Assembly: GCA_019635975.1 (NCBI GenBank)
Contig: JAHBYM010000002.1
Location: 22,582-86,581, forward strand
From: Parvibaculum sp.
Lineage (GTDB): Bacteria > Pseudomonadota > Alphaproteobacteria > Parvibaculales > Parvibaculaceae
DNA length: 64,000 bases
Direction: 5' to 3'
The stretch's first letter is position 1; every line of letters starts with the position of its first letter. Positions 56,647 to 64,000 of this stretch are shown piece after piece. The position numbers and the translations under genes were made by a program. The notes under the pieces were generated by a model that saw only the letters and a program-made list of their open reading frames with translations, searched no databases and had not been told where the DNA came from.

Positions 56647-58929
56647 ATGACGACATCGCTCGACAGGCTTCTCGCCTCGACCGCCATGGCGGCGGCGCTT
56701 CTCCTCGCGGCGCCGGCTCAGGCGCTTCCCGTTCTCTTCACGGGCGGCAACGTCACGGTCGACGGTGTCGCCGGGGCGGTCGGCAATATCGAAGCCGGAC
56801 AGACGGTGACGGTTGAAGGTGCATTGCTGCAGTTGCAGGCGGCCGACGGCAGCATCGTCACCTTTGCGCCCGGCTCGACCTTCCGCCTGACCGGCGAGGG
56901 CGACAACATCTCCTTCGAGCTGATTTCCGGCTCGATGCGCGTTGCCTCCAACGGCACGCCGATCTCGGTGACGCGGGGCGGGGTGACGATCTCGACATCG
57001 GGCGGCGCCTTCTCGGCCTTCGAGGGCGAGGGCGGCGGCCTCGAGGGCCGCGTCAATGGCGGCACGGCGACGGTTACGAACGGCGCCGGTACACGCGACT
57101 TTGCCAAGGGCGAGGGTTATGTCGCAACGGAAACCTCGATTGCCGGCACGTTCACGCCGCCGGCGACGACGACACCGCAATACCTGCTGGCCTCTTTCGA
57201 AAGCGAGGGCGCGGATTATTCGCCGGCCGACGACCAGGGCCCTGGCGGTGCGCAGATCCTCGACGATGTCACCGGCGGCGGCTATGGCGGAACGCCGCCG
57301 GTCACCGGCGTCATCGTGCCGCTCGAGGGCGATGAATTTCCGGGCTACTCGGTCATCTACGCCGCCGACTCGCTCGGCATCGACGGGCGCGAGGGTGCCA
57401 GCGTCACGATCGGCTCGGGCGGCGAGCTCAATCAGTACGACCTCGAACCCGGCTACGAAGAGCGTCTCGAACGCAATTCGAACCAGTCGCTCGAACGCGG
57501 CAACGCCAACGGCAACATCTTCATCGAACGCTGGGCCGGCGGCGAGACCAACGGCAATTACTATAACGTGTTTAATGGCGACACCCTCGCAACGCTCGGA
57601 CGCACCAGCCATCAGGGCTTCCACATTGCCTATGGAATGCCGACGCCCGAGGCCGATCTGCCGGTCACAGGTGCCGCGATCTACAGTCTCGTCGCGGCGA
57701 CCAATCCGACAATGGACAATGGCCGTTTCGCGCCCGGCACGTTCGACGGCGAACTCGGTATTACCTTCGGACCGTCGTTTCTCGTCGGCATCGATTTCAC
57801 TGTCGATATGCCGGGCGATCATATCTATCTGATCCAGACCGCGGGCGGCGCCGCGGCGCCCTCGGCCGCGCCGTCCTATACCGACTTCGCCAACGGCATC
57901 TTCCGCGTCCATGGCATTGCGATGGCCGAGGGCGGGGCGGCCTGTCCGAGTTCAAACTGCGATGCCTCGATCTACGGTCTCCTCGGCGGCGCGGCGGGCG
58001 AGGATGTCGGCATCGTCTACCGGATCATGGATTTCACCGCCGATATGGACGACTTCTTCCGCGGCACGCAGATTTCGGGTGCCGCGGCCTTCACGCAGGC
58101 GAGCTTCACCGGTGGCGGTGGCGGTGGGGGCGGCGGGTCGTCGCAAACCGAAGTCGGCGACGTCAAGACCGACTGGCAGGTTGCCTTCGGCGGCGGCAGC
58201 GTCGATGTCCGCCACGAGTCCGAAGTCTATATCGACGGCGACGACACGGTGAACAGCTGGCGCTGGACAGCGGCAAGCGGCTCCTATGGGCGCGGCACCA
58301 AGACGGTCGAGGACAAGGGTGGCGTCGCCGATGTCATCGCCTGGAGCCGCTGGGGCACCGGTACGCCCGATCTCTACAATAACGTGTCCGGCGATTGGGA
58401 CGACCTCGGCTTGGCCGGCAGCATCGCCCAGCACTACCACGTGATTGTCGGCGCGCCGGTTACCAATCTCCCGGTCGGCGGCACCGCCGACTACAATCTG
58501 ATCGGCGGCACGGTTCCGACCATGTCCGACGATGCCGCGCAGACCGGCACATTGAATGCAGCGGCGATGCGCGTCGATTTCGCGGCGCTGCGGGTCGGGC
58601 TGACGCTGGACGTGTCGCAGGGCGGCAATGACTGGTCACTCGAAACGCCGGGTGGACTCGCCGCCACGGCGGCAAGCGGCATGTCGCTCGTCGCGCAAGG
58701 CGGCGTCGGCTCCGTGCCGCCCGACTTTTTCTACGGCAACAACAACGGCGCGGCCGGCTTTGCGGTCGAGGCGTCGCTCAACGGCAATCCGTGCGGCGCC
58801 TGCCGGTCGGATGTGCGCGGCTTCGTCGCCGGCGACGGCGCCAGCCATGCCGGTCTCACCTATCGCTTTGCGCCGGGTGTCGCCGATCCGAGCCTCATCG
58901 GCGCCGCCGCTTTCGCGAAGGCGCCCTGA
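56647..58929 (+). CDS. FecR-domain exported protein with two TbpB-barrel-like repeats (candidate T11SS cargo)
   Basis: 760 residues. Signal peptide MTTSLDRLLASTAMAAALLLAAPAQA without a lipobox. A FecR-like domain follows (about 50-130: LLQLQAADGSIVTFAPGSTFRLTGEG, FELISGSMRVAS, ISTSGGAFSAFEG). Two similar ~250-residue repeats (about 237-488 and 500-760) each contain RW-x-G...HFH/HYHV, LPVTG/LPVGG, a PTM turn and a Cys pair (CPSSNC; CGAC), and end GAAAF. They resemble TbpB-type beta-barrel handles. A poly-Gly linker (58112-58140) joins them. Position right after a Slam-like gene suggests secretion by it. Ligand unknown. Confidence 0.65.
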   Translation: MTTSLDRLLASTAMAAALLLAAPAQALPVLFTGGNVTVDGVAGAVGNIEAGQTVTVEGALLQLQAADGSIVTFAPGSTFRLTGEGDNISFELISGSMRVASNGTPISVTRGGVTISTSGGAFSAFEGEGGGLEGRVNGGTATVTNGAGTRDFAKGEGYVATETSIAGTFTPPATTTPQYLLASFESEGADYSPADDQGPGGAQILDDVTGGGYGGTPPVTGVIVPLEGDEFPGYSVIYAADSLGIDGREGASVTIGSGGELNQYDLEPGYEERLERNSNQSLERGNANGNIFIERWAGGETNGNYYNVFNGDTLATLGRTSHQGFHIAYGMPTPEADLPVTGAAIYSLVAATNPTMDNGRFAPGTFDGELGITFGPSFLVGIDFTVDMPGDHIYLIQTAGGAAAPSAAPSYTDFANGIFRVHGIAMAEGGAACPSSNCDASIYGLLGGAAGEDVGIVYRIMDFTADMDDFFRGTQISGAAAFTQASFTGGGGGGGGGSSQTEVGDVKTDWQVAFGGGSVDVRHESEVYIDGDDTVNSWRWTAASGSYGRGTKTVEDKGGVADVIAWSRWGTGTPDLYNNVSGDWDDLGLAGSIAQHYHVIVGAPVTNLPVGGTADYNLIGGTVPTMSDDAAQTGTLNAAAMRVDFAALRVGLTLDVSQGGNDWSLETPGGLAATAASGMSLVAQGGVGSVPPDFFYGNNNGAAGFAVEASLNGNPCGACRSDVRGFVAGDGASHAGLTYRFAPGVADPSLIGAAAFAKAP

Positions 58930-58951
58930 GGCCGGTCGGTCTTGAGGCCGG

Positions 58952-60157
58952 TCAGAAGTAGCGGGCGATGCGCAGTTGCAGGAAGCTGTCGTCGCTATAG
59001 GAGAAGAGCGGGTCGGTGCGCGGCACGTTGGCGAAGAAGCGGCCTTCGAGCGACACGAAATAGTCGTCGCCGAAGCGCCGTTCCGCCTCGATGGAAAAGC
59101 CGAGCGCCTGCGTGTCGAGATCGACCGTCGCGCCCGCCAGCACTGCCGTCGAGGCGGCGTCGTTGGGCGTCCAGCGCAGCGCCATGAACATGTCGTTGGC
59201 AAACGGGTTCTGCGGGTTTGCGCCGCGATCGTCCCAGACATATTCGGCGACCACGCCGACATCGGAGGGCGTATCGAAAATGCCGTAAAACGTATATTCG
59301 ATGCCGCCCGTCGCCTGCAGGTGTTGCTCGTTCAACTGCTCCTGCCAGAAGCCCTCGAATTTGTAGAGCCAGGCGCCCGAGGTCGCCTGCACATCGGTCG
59401 AAACGCGATTGGCCTGCGCGTAGAAGGGCACCAGCACCGGATTGCCGCCCGCATCGAGGCCGGGCAGCAGCAGCGGGTTGCGGTTGGTGCCCTGGAAGTA
59501 GCTCACGCCCACATCCCAGATGTCGAAGGTATTGGCGTAGCGCAGCGCGAAGTCGACATGGTGCTCCTTGGCGCCGCTCTCATACAGCGTCTGATTGTCG
59601 TCGACGGGTATGTCGAAAGCCGGACGGCCCTTCCGGCCCGGAAAGGTGCGTTCGCGAAAGAACGGCAACAGATAGCCGGTCAAGGTACCGAAATCCTGCA
59701 CGGTCGAAACCATGACCATCGGCTGGCCGAGCTTTTCCTCGCCGTCGATGCTCTCCACGAAATCGGACTGGTTGATGATGTCGACGAGATGCACGGCCTC
59801 CGTCACGCCCCAGAACACCTTGTCGATGCCGATACGAAACTCCCAATTGTCGATGGCGCGGGCGTATTTCGCCTCGCGCATGTCGGCATGGCTGCGGTTG
59901 CCGTCGCGCAGGTCGAGCCGCGCGAAGGGTTTGACGACAATCCACTGGTTCGAATTGTCCCAGAAACTTTCGAAGCTGACTTCCGTCGCGACGGAAGCGT
60001 TCCAGCGCCGCTGTCCCGAGACGTTGCCGCTTTCGACGAAGGCCTGCAGCTCGGGCTCCACATAGCCGCGGACCCTTATATCGAGCGGATCGGCCGCCGC
60101 CGCGGTCGCCAGCGCCGCGAAAGCAGCGGCGCCGGCCAGCATGTTTGTCGAACGCAT
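58952..60157 (-). CDS. Outer-membrane beta-barrel protein of an RND locus
   Basis: 401 residues. Signal peptide MRSTNMLAGAAAFAALATAAAA, then alternating-strand barrel sequence with many aromatic girdle residues, ending LRIARYF (C-terminal Phe). It resembles the DUF1302-like outer-membrane proteins that accompany MMPL-type RND transporters and LolA-fold proteins in many proteobacteria. It is the last gene of the leftward operon starting at the TetR gene, 27 bases after the LolA-fold gene. It may form the outer-membrane part of the export or lipid-transfer route. Confidence 0.75.
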   Translation of the reverse strand: MRSTNMLAGAAAFAALATAAAADPLDIRVRGYVEPELQAFVESGNVSGQRRWNASVATEVSFESFWDNSNQWIVVKPFARLDLRDGNRSHADMREAKYARAIDNWEFRIGIDKVFWGVTEAVHLVDIINQSDFVESIDGEEKLGQPMVMVSTVQDFGTLTGYLLPFFRERTFPGRKGRPAFDIPVDDNQTLYESGAKEHHVDFALRYANTFDIWDVGVSYFQGTNRNPLLLPGLDAGGNPVLVPFYAQANRVSTDVQATSGAWLYKFEGFWQEQLNEQHLQATGGIEYTFYGIFDTPSDVGVVAEYVWDDRGANPQNPFANDMFMALRWTPNDAASTAVLAGATVDLDTQALGFSIEAERRFGDDYFVSLEGRFFANVPRTDPLFSYSDDSFLQLRIARYF

Positions 60158-60184
60158 ATCGAACCCCCCGAAATTCCCGACGCG

Positions 60185-61015
60185 TCAGCGCGCGCGCTGC
60201 AGCGCGTTGGTGCTGAAGTCGTTTTGCGTCAGGCCGGTGCCGAACTCGAAGCTTTCCCATGTCAGGCGCGTCGATTTGCCGGTGACGACGTTTTGCATGT
60301 AGAGATCGTGCGCCCGCCAGAACTTGCCTTCATGGAGGTTGTACTCGGTCAGCGCCAGCGTTTTCAGCAGCTCGTCCTTGCGGTCGTAATATTCGATCTT
60401 GCGCGGCTGATAATCGGTCGTGTCGGTCCAGGCGATCTGGCGCGTATAGCCCGAATGCTCATACAGCGGCGTGCGTTCGGTCACATGGCAGGTGCGGTCG
60501 GCCACCGGCTCCGGGCAGGCTTCGTCGCGCAGCCATTTGTAGCCGTATTTGTCGATTTCGGTGGACGAGAAATCCTCGAAGGCGAATTCGCTGCCCATAA
60601 AGGGTCCCGACTTGTTGACCGATGAAATGCGCTTCACGCGCTTCACCGCCGGCAGATACATCCACTGGTCGTCCGGGTCGAGAATGCGCGCATGGGTCAG
60701 GAGCGCCGTGCCGTCGACATCGCGCGGCTTGTCGAAGACGTTCAGCGTCCAGTCGCCTTCGTCGGGGTTCGGCTTTTCCAGCGTCATCGAGCGCAGCTCG
60801 CGCGTGCTGGTCTCGCCATAGGCGTTTTCGAGGATCATGTGCATCGAGGCGCGGCTGTCGCCGAAGCCCCGGTTGCGGCGGTCCGTTTCCTCGGCGATGG
60901 CGCGGCCCTTGGCCTCGGGGTCGTCGGGCAGTGCCACAGGCTCGGCGCTCACCGGGAGAGCCAGCATCGCGGCGAGCGCGAAGCCCACACTGCCTGAAAG
61001 AATCCGGATCGGCAT
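60185..61015 (-). CDS. Outer-membrane lipoprotein-sorting (LolA-fold) family protein
   Basis: 276 residues. Signal peptide MPIRILSGSVGFALAAMLALPVSA, then the conserved family core: MTLEKPNPDEGDWTLNVFDKPRDVDGTALLTHARILDPDDQWMYLPAVKRVKRISSVNKSGPFMGSEFAFEDFSS, and a late YYDRKDELLKTL strand. These PF17131-type periplasmic LolA-like proteins sit with MMPL/RND transporters and are thought to carry a lipid or hydrophobic molecule. Located 55 bases downstream of the RND gene in the same operon. Confidence 0.85.
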   Translation of the reverse strand: MPIRILSGSVGFALAAMLALPVSAEPVALPDDPEAKGRAIAEETDRRNRGFGDSRASMHMILENAYGETSTRELRSMTLEKPNPDEGDWTLNVFDKPRDVDGTALLTHARILDPDDQWMYLPAVKRVKRISSVNKSGPFMGSEFAFEDFSSTEIDKYGYKWLRDEACPEPVADRTCHVTERTPLYEHSGYTRQIAWTDTTDYQPRKIEYYDRKDELLKTLALTEYNLHEGKFWRAHDLYMQNVVTGKSTRLTWESFEFGTGLTQNDFSTNALQRAR

Positions 61016-61070
61016 GACTTACCTCCATGTTGTCGTCGTCGGACCGGCGAAAAATGCCGCCGGTTTTCGT

Positions 61071-63401
61071 TCAGTCCGCGGTTGCCGCCGCCGGAGCGGG
61101 CGCCGCGCGCTTGCGCCGGTCGATCGCGATCAGCAGCGCCGGCAGCAACAGGAAGTCGATAACGAGCGCGACCGCGACCGTCAATGCCACCATGATGCCC
61201 AGCATCGCATTAACCTTGAAGGGCGAAAGCGCCAGGATCGAAAATCCGATCACCAGCACGAAAGTCGAGACCCACAAGGCGGTGCCGACCGTCGAGAAGG
61301 CGTAGCGCACGCTGTCTTCCGGCGATTTGCCCTGCTCGATGCTTGCGCGGCGGTATTTCGACAGGAAATGCACCGTCGCGTCGACGATCAGGCCGAGCGC
61401 GGTGGCGATAACGAAGGTCGACCAGAAACCGACCTCGGTGGTGAATAGCGCCAGAATGCCGAAGGCGGCGATCGGCGGCGTCAGGTTCGGCACCAGGCTG
61501 ACGATGCCGAGGCGCAGATTCCGGAGCGCCAGCATCAGGCAGGCCGAGATCAGCACCAGCGCGATCGCCGTGCCGGTCGTCATCGCGTTGAAGTTGTTGC
61601 GGCCGATAAAGGCAAACATCACCGCCTGTCCCGCCGGATAGGAATACATATGTTCCGGCGCGTTTTCCTTCAGCCAGTCGTCGGCGCGGGTGATCAGCCC
61701 CTGCATCTCGACCGTCGAAATGTCGGTCAGGGTCAAGGTCAGCTTGGTCGCCGATTTGTCGACATTGATCTGGTCGTTGAGATCGAGACCGTAGGGGAGC
61801 GACATTTCGTAGAGCAGCAGGAATTGCGCCGCCATGTCGCGGTCGTCGGGCACGCGGTAGTAGCTTTCGTCGTCGCCATGCATGCTCTTGTTGATGCGCT
61901 TCATCACGTCGGAGAAGGTCGAGACGTGAACGACTTCAGGCTGGGTGCGGAACCAGTTGGCGAAGTCCTCGAGCTTGGCCACATATTCGGGGTTCGACAC
62001 ACCGCCCGTCTCGCCCGATCCCAGCGAATAGCTGATCTGGTAGATGCCGGTCAGGTTGTCGGCCGCCCAGTCCGAGGCAACACGGAACTCCATGCGTTCG
62101 TCGAAATAGGTGACGAAGCGGTCGTTGAAGGTGAAGCGCGGCAGGAGCGTCGCAAGGCCGGCGATCACGACGATCATCAGCACCAGCAACACGCGGCGGT
62201 TGGCGATCACCACTTCGGCGATGCGGCCCATGAACTCGCTCTGGCGGACCAGCGTGTCCTTCGCCTTCATCGGCAGGATGGCGGCCAGCGCCGGCAGGAG
62301 CGTTATCGACAGGAACCAGGCGATCAGTGCGCCGACGGCCGCCGTGTTGCCGAGATCGCGGAAGGGCGGCGCGTCGGAGAAGTTGAGGCTCGCAAAGCCG
62401 ATGGCGGTCGTCACGCTGGTCAGGAACACCGGCGCCCAGTTGACGCGCAGGCTTTCGACAATGGCGTCGTGTTTCGACAGGCCGCGCCGCATCTCGATCA
62501 GCATGGTGACCAGAACATGGATCGAATCCGCCACCGCGATGGTCAGGATGATCGTCGGGGCGCCGGAGGAAGGCGGGGTCAGCTTGACGCCGAACCAGCC
62601 CATGACGAGGCCCATGGCGGCGGCCGCCGACAGCGTGACGACCAGGATGGTCGCGATGGTGCCGGGGATCGAGCGCGTCAGGAAAAACACCGTCAGCGCC
62701 AGCACCAGATACATCGCCGGCGTCAGCGTCGAGAGGTCGCGCACCGCGGCCTCGGAAAACGAATTGGAAAGCGCGACCGAGCCCGTCAGCTCGAAGCGGA
62801 TGTCGGGATGTTTGGCGCGCATGTCGGCCAGCAGCGCGCGGGCGGATGCCATCACTTCCGCGGTCGCTTCCTGGTCGTCGCGCGGCATTTTCAGCGTCGC
62901 GACGACGGCGGTCGTCGTCTCGTCGTCGGAGATCAGGCGGTTGGCGATCACCGGCTCGCCGAGCGCGATCGTGCCGACCGCCGCGGCGCCGGCGGCATCG
63001 AGGCTTGCCGGGTCTTCCACCAGGTCGCGCACCGTCAGGTCGTCGTTCTCGGCTCTTGTGTGCTGGTAGTTGGTCAGGCTGTCGACGCGGGTCGAGAAGG
63101 GCGTCTGCCAGGCGCGCTCGGTGATTTCCTTGACGATGGCCAGCCGTTCCGGCGTCGTCACCTTGCCTTCATCGGGCTTCAGCACCCAGAGCAGCGTGTC
63201 GGGGCTGGTATAGGTTCGCTCCAGCCGCTCGAAGGCCTGAAGGTTCGGGTTCTGGTCGGTGAAGAAATAGCGATAGTCGTTCGAGAACTCGATGAAGCGC
63301 CCGCCGCTTGCGAGGTAGAGCACACTCGCGACCGACAGCAGCACCACCAGCCAGCGAAACTTCACAATCGCCCTGCCATAGGCGACGACCCAATCGTTCA
63401 T
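61071..63401 (-). CDS. RND-superfamily (MMPL-type) transporter
   Basis: 776 residues. Duplicate organisation: an N-terminal helix and periplasmic loop, then six helices (TPAMYLVLALTVFFLTRSIPGTIATILVVTLSAAAAMGLVMGW...), repeated in the second half (NFNAMTTGTAIALVLISACLMLAL...). The helix-4 motif TIAVADSIHVLVTMLIEM and its counterpart ALGLIVDATVHFLSKYR carry the Asp residues of proton relay. This short, single-chain RND type, without a membrane-fusion partner, exports lipids or hopanoid-like compounds. GAGGG precedes ATG 63401. It lies 26 bases from the TetR gene and is probably co-transcribed. Confidence 0.9.
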   Translation of the reverse strand: MNDWVVAYGRAIVKFRWLVVLLSVASVLYLASGGRFIEFSNDYRYFFTDQNPNLQAFERLERTYTSPDTLLWVLKPDEGKVTTPERLAIVKEITERAWQTPFSTRVDSLTNYQHTRAENDDLTVRDLVEDPASLDAAGAAAVGTIALGEPVIANRLISDDETTTAVVATLKMPRDDQEATAEVMASARALLADMRAKHPDIRFELTGSVALSNSFSEAAVRDLSTLTPAMYLVLALTVFFLTRSIPGTIATILVVTLSAAAAMGLVMGWFGVKLTPPSSGAPTIILTIAVADSIHVLVTMLIEMRRGLSKHDAIVESLRVNWAPVFLTSVTTAIGFASLNFSDAPPFRDLGNTAAVGALIAWFLSITLLPALAAILPMKAKDTLVRQSEFMGRIAEVVIANRRVLLVLMIVVIAGLATLLPRFTFNDRFVTYFDERMEFRVASDWAADNLTGIYQISYSLGSGETGGVSNPEYVAKLEDFANWFRTQPEVVHVSTFSDVMKRINKSMHGDDESYYRVPDDRDMAAQFLLLYEMSLPYGLDLNDQINVDKSATKLTLTLTDISTVEMQGLITRADDWLKENAPEHMYSYPAGQAVMFAFIGRNNFNAMTTGTAIALVLISACLMLALRNLRLGIVSLVPNLTPPIAAFGILALFTTEVGFWSTFVIATALGLIVDATVHFLSKYRRASIEQGKSPEDSVRYAFSTVGTALWVSTFVLVIGFSILALSPFKVNAMLGIMVALTVAVALVIDFLLLPALLIAIDRRKRAAPAPAAATAD

Positions 63402-63427
63402 GTACCCTCACTCGCCGCAACCGCGAT

Positions 63428-64000
63428 TTACGGACGCAGACTTTCCAGATAGCCAAAAAATGCCGTTGCCGCCGTATGACCCACTTCGAGGTCCTGCGTC
63501 GCCTTGATCATGCTGACGACGCCCTGATGGCTGGCGACGATCAGCGTCGCCACGCATCGGGGGTCGATGTCGGGCCGGACGGTGCCGCGCGCCTGGCCCC
63601 GTTCGAGTGCCGTCGCGACCGCGGCGCGCCAGCGTTCGAAAATATCCGTGAAAATTTCCTGGAAGCCGGCATCGATGCCGGAAAGCTCCTGGCTGAGATT
63701 CTGGTAGGGGCAGCCGGCGCGCGGATCGACGCCGATGCCGCCCTCGGCATGGCGCTCGATGATGGCGCGGATCGCGGCCAGCGGATCGGCGGCTTCGCCG
63801 AGCGGCTCGATCCAGATCTCTCTTATATATGTGCCGATGAATTCCGCCGCCGCCGCGACGCCCAGCGCATGCTTGTCGGGGAAGTGGTGATAGAGCGAGC
63901 CCTTGGTGCAGCCGGCCCGGGCGACGATCTCGTTGAGGCTCGCCGAGCGGAAGCCCTGTTCGTAGATCTCCGAGAAGGCGGCCTCAAGCAGCGCCTGGCG
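63428..64000 (-). CDS. TetR-family regulator (cut by window edge)
   Basis: 190 residues visible; the N-terminal end lies beyond 64000. The helix-turn-helix is RQALLEAAFSEIYEQGFRSASLNEIVARAGCTKGSLYHHFPDKHALG. The rest is a ligand domain of the TetR_C-type (AGCPYQNLSQELSGIDAGFQEIF, RWRAAVATALERGQARGTVRP). Stop TAA is at 63428-63430. It is followed by the RND gene in the same direction and most likely controls this lipid-export operon together with itself. Confidence 0.88.
   Translation of the reverse strand, partial: RQALLEAAFSEIYEQGFRSASLNEIVARAGCTKGSLYHHFPDKHALGVAAAAEFIGTYIREIWIEPLGEAADPLAAIRAIIERHAEGGIGVDPRAGCPYQNLSQELSGIDAGFQEIFTDIFERWRAAVATALERGQARGTVRPDIDPRCVATLIVASHQGVVSMIKATQDLEVGHTAATAFFGYLESLRP

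Noticed and set aside
55054..57912. 952-codon open frame on the minus strand opposite the TPR-barrel and FecR genes
   Set aside because: Its translation is Arg/Asp/Gly/Ala-rich with no domain or signal, while the plus-strand genes have signal peptides, recognisable architecture and ribosome sites. Long antisense frames are common in GC-rich DNA.
61650..63452. 600-codon plus-strand frame opposite the RND transporter
   Set aside because: His/Arg/Gln/Asp-rich mirror of the transporter codons, without any family feature.

Overview
This window is GC-rich, densely packed DNA from an alphaproteobacterium. Supporting traits are an ECF11-type sigma/ChrR-like pair, an LdtR-like MarR regulator, Cox11, short palindromic repeats with CTTGA/TCAAG-type loops, and many ATGA/GTGA/TGATG start-stop overlaps. 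A Parvibaculum-like lineage is a guess from overall flavour and cannot be established here. I see no tRNA, rRNA, CRISPR array or complete insertion sequence.

Left part (1-17.7 kb): a sulfotransferase cut by the window edge, a phage/GTA-style DUF2793 tail-fibre-like protein, a rhamnan-synthesis (RgpF) protein, a winged-helix regulator, the methionine-salvage operon mtnB-mtnD-mtnC, a small lipoprotein, mtgA, and a GMC oxidoreductase with a Tat-signal partner. Next come a RelB/YafQ toxin-antitoxin locus whose toxin has an internal stop, an aldehyde dehydrogenase, a 0.5-kb cluster of five palindromic repeats, an MFS transporter, rlmJ and ppk2. A good-looking Pho box lies between the convergent ends of mtgA and the GMC locus.

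Middle (17.8-38.7 kb): a ZnuD-like TonB receptor behind a Zur-like palindrome; an ECF sigma/anti-sigma pair divergent from its probable targets (FAD protein and DUF1365), with ECF11-type promoters visible in both directions; a GGDEF-EAL protein; two acyl-CoA dehydrogenases; and a second, intact RelB/YafQ locus. They are followed by a SemiSWEET, a zinc-type dehydrogenase, GST, a YqjD/YqjE-like envelope group, cardiolipin synthase, a second TonB receptor divergent from cox11, a rhomboid protease and an aldose epimerase.

38.87-48.75 kb is the clearest functional unit. A guanidine-I (ykkC) riboswitch with a terminator platform precedes an ABC transporter, two DUF1989 proteins, a biotin-dependent urea-carboxylase-family enzyme and allophanate hydrolase. 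Together these form a guanidine uptake and degradation operon, although the individual genes usually carry urea labels.

48.75-55 kb holds ADP-heptose genes (gmhB, hldE, gmhA), an M50 protease with CBS domains and an LdtR-like MarR regulator. It also holds a decayed, internally deleted second copy of gmhA and an unexplained cluster of CGTATAG inverted repeats. 55.25-58.93 kb encodes a TPR plus beta-barrel (DUF560/Slam-like) protein followed by a FecR-domain protein with two TbpB-barrel-like repeats, a candidate type XI (Slam) secretion pair. The window closes with a leftward TetR - RND - LolA-fold - outer-membrane-protein operon.
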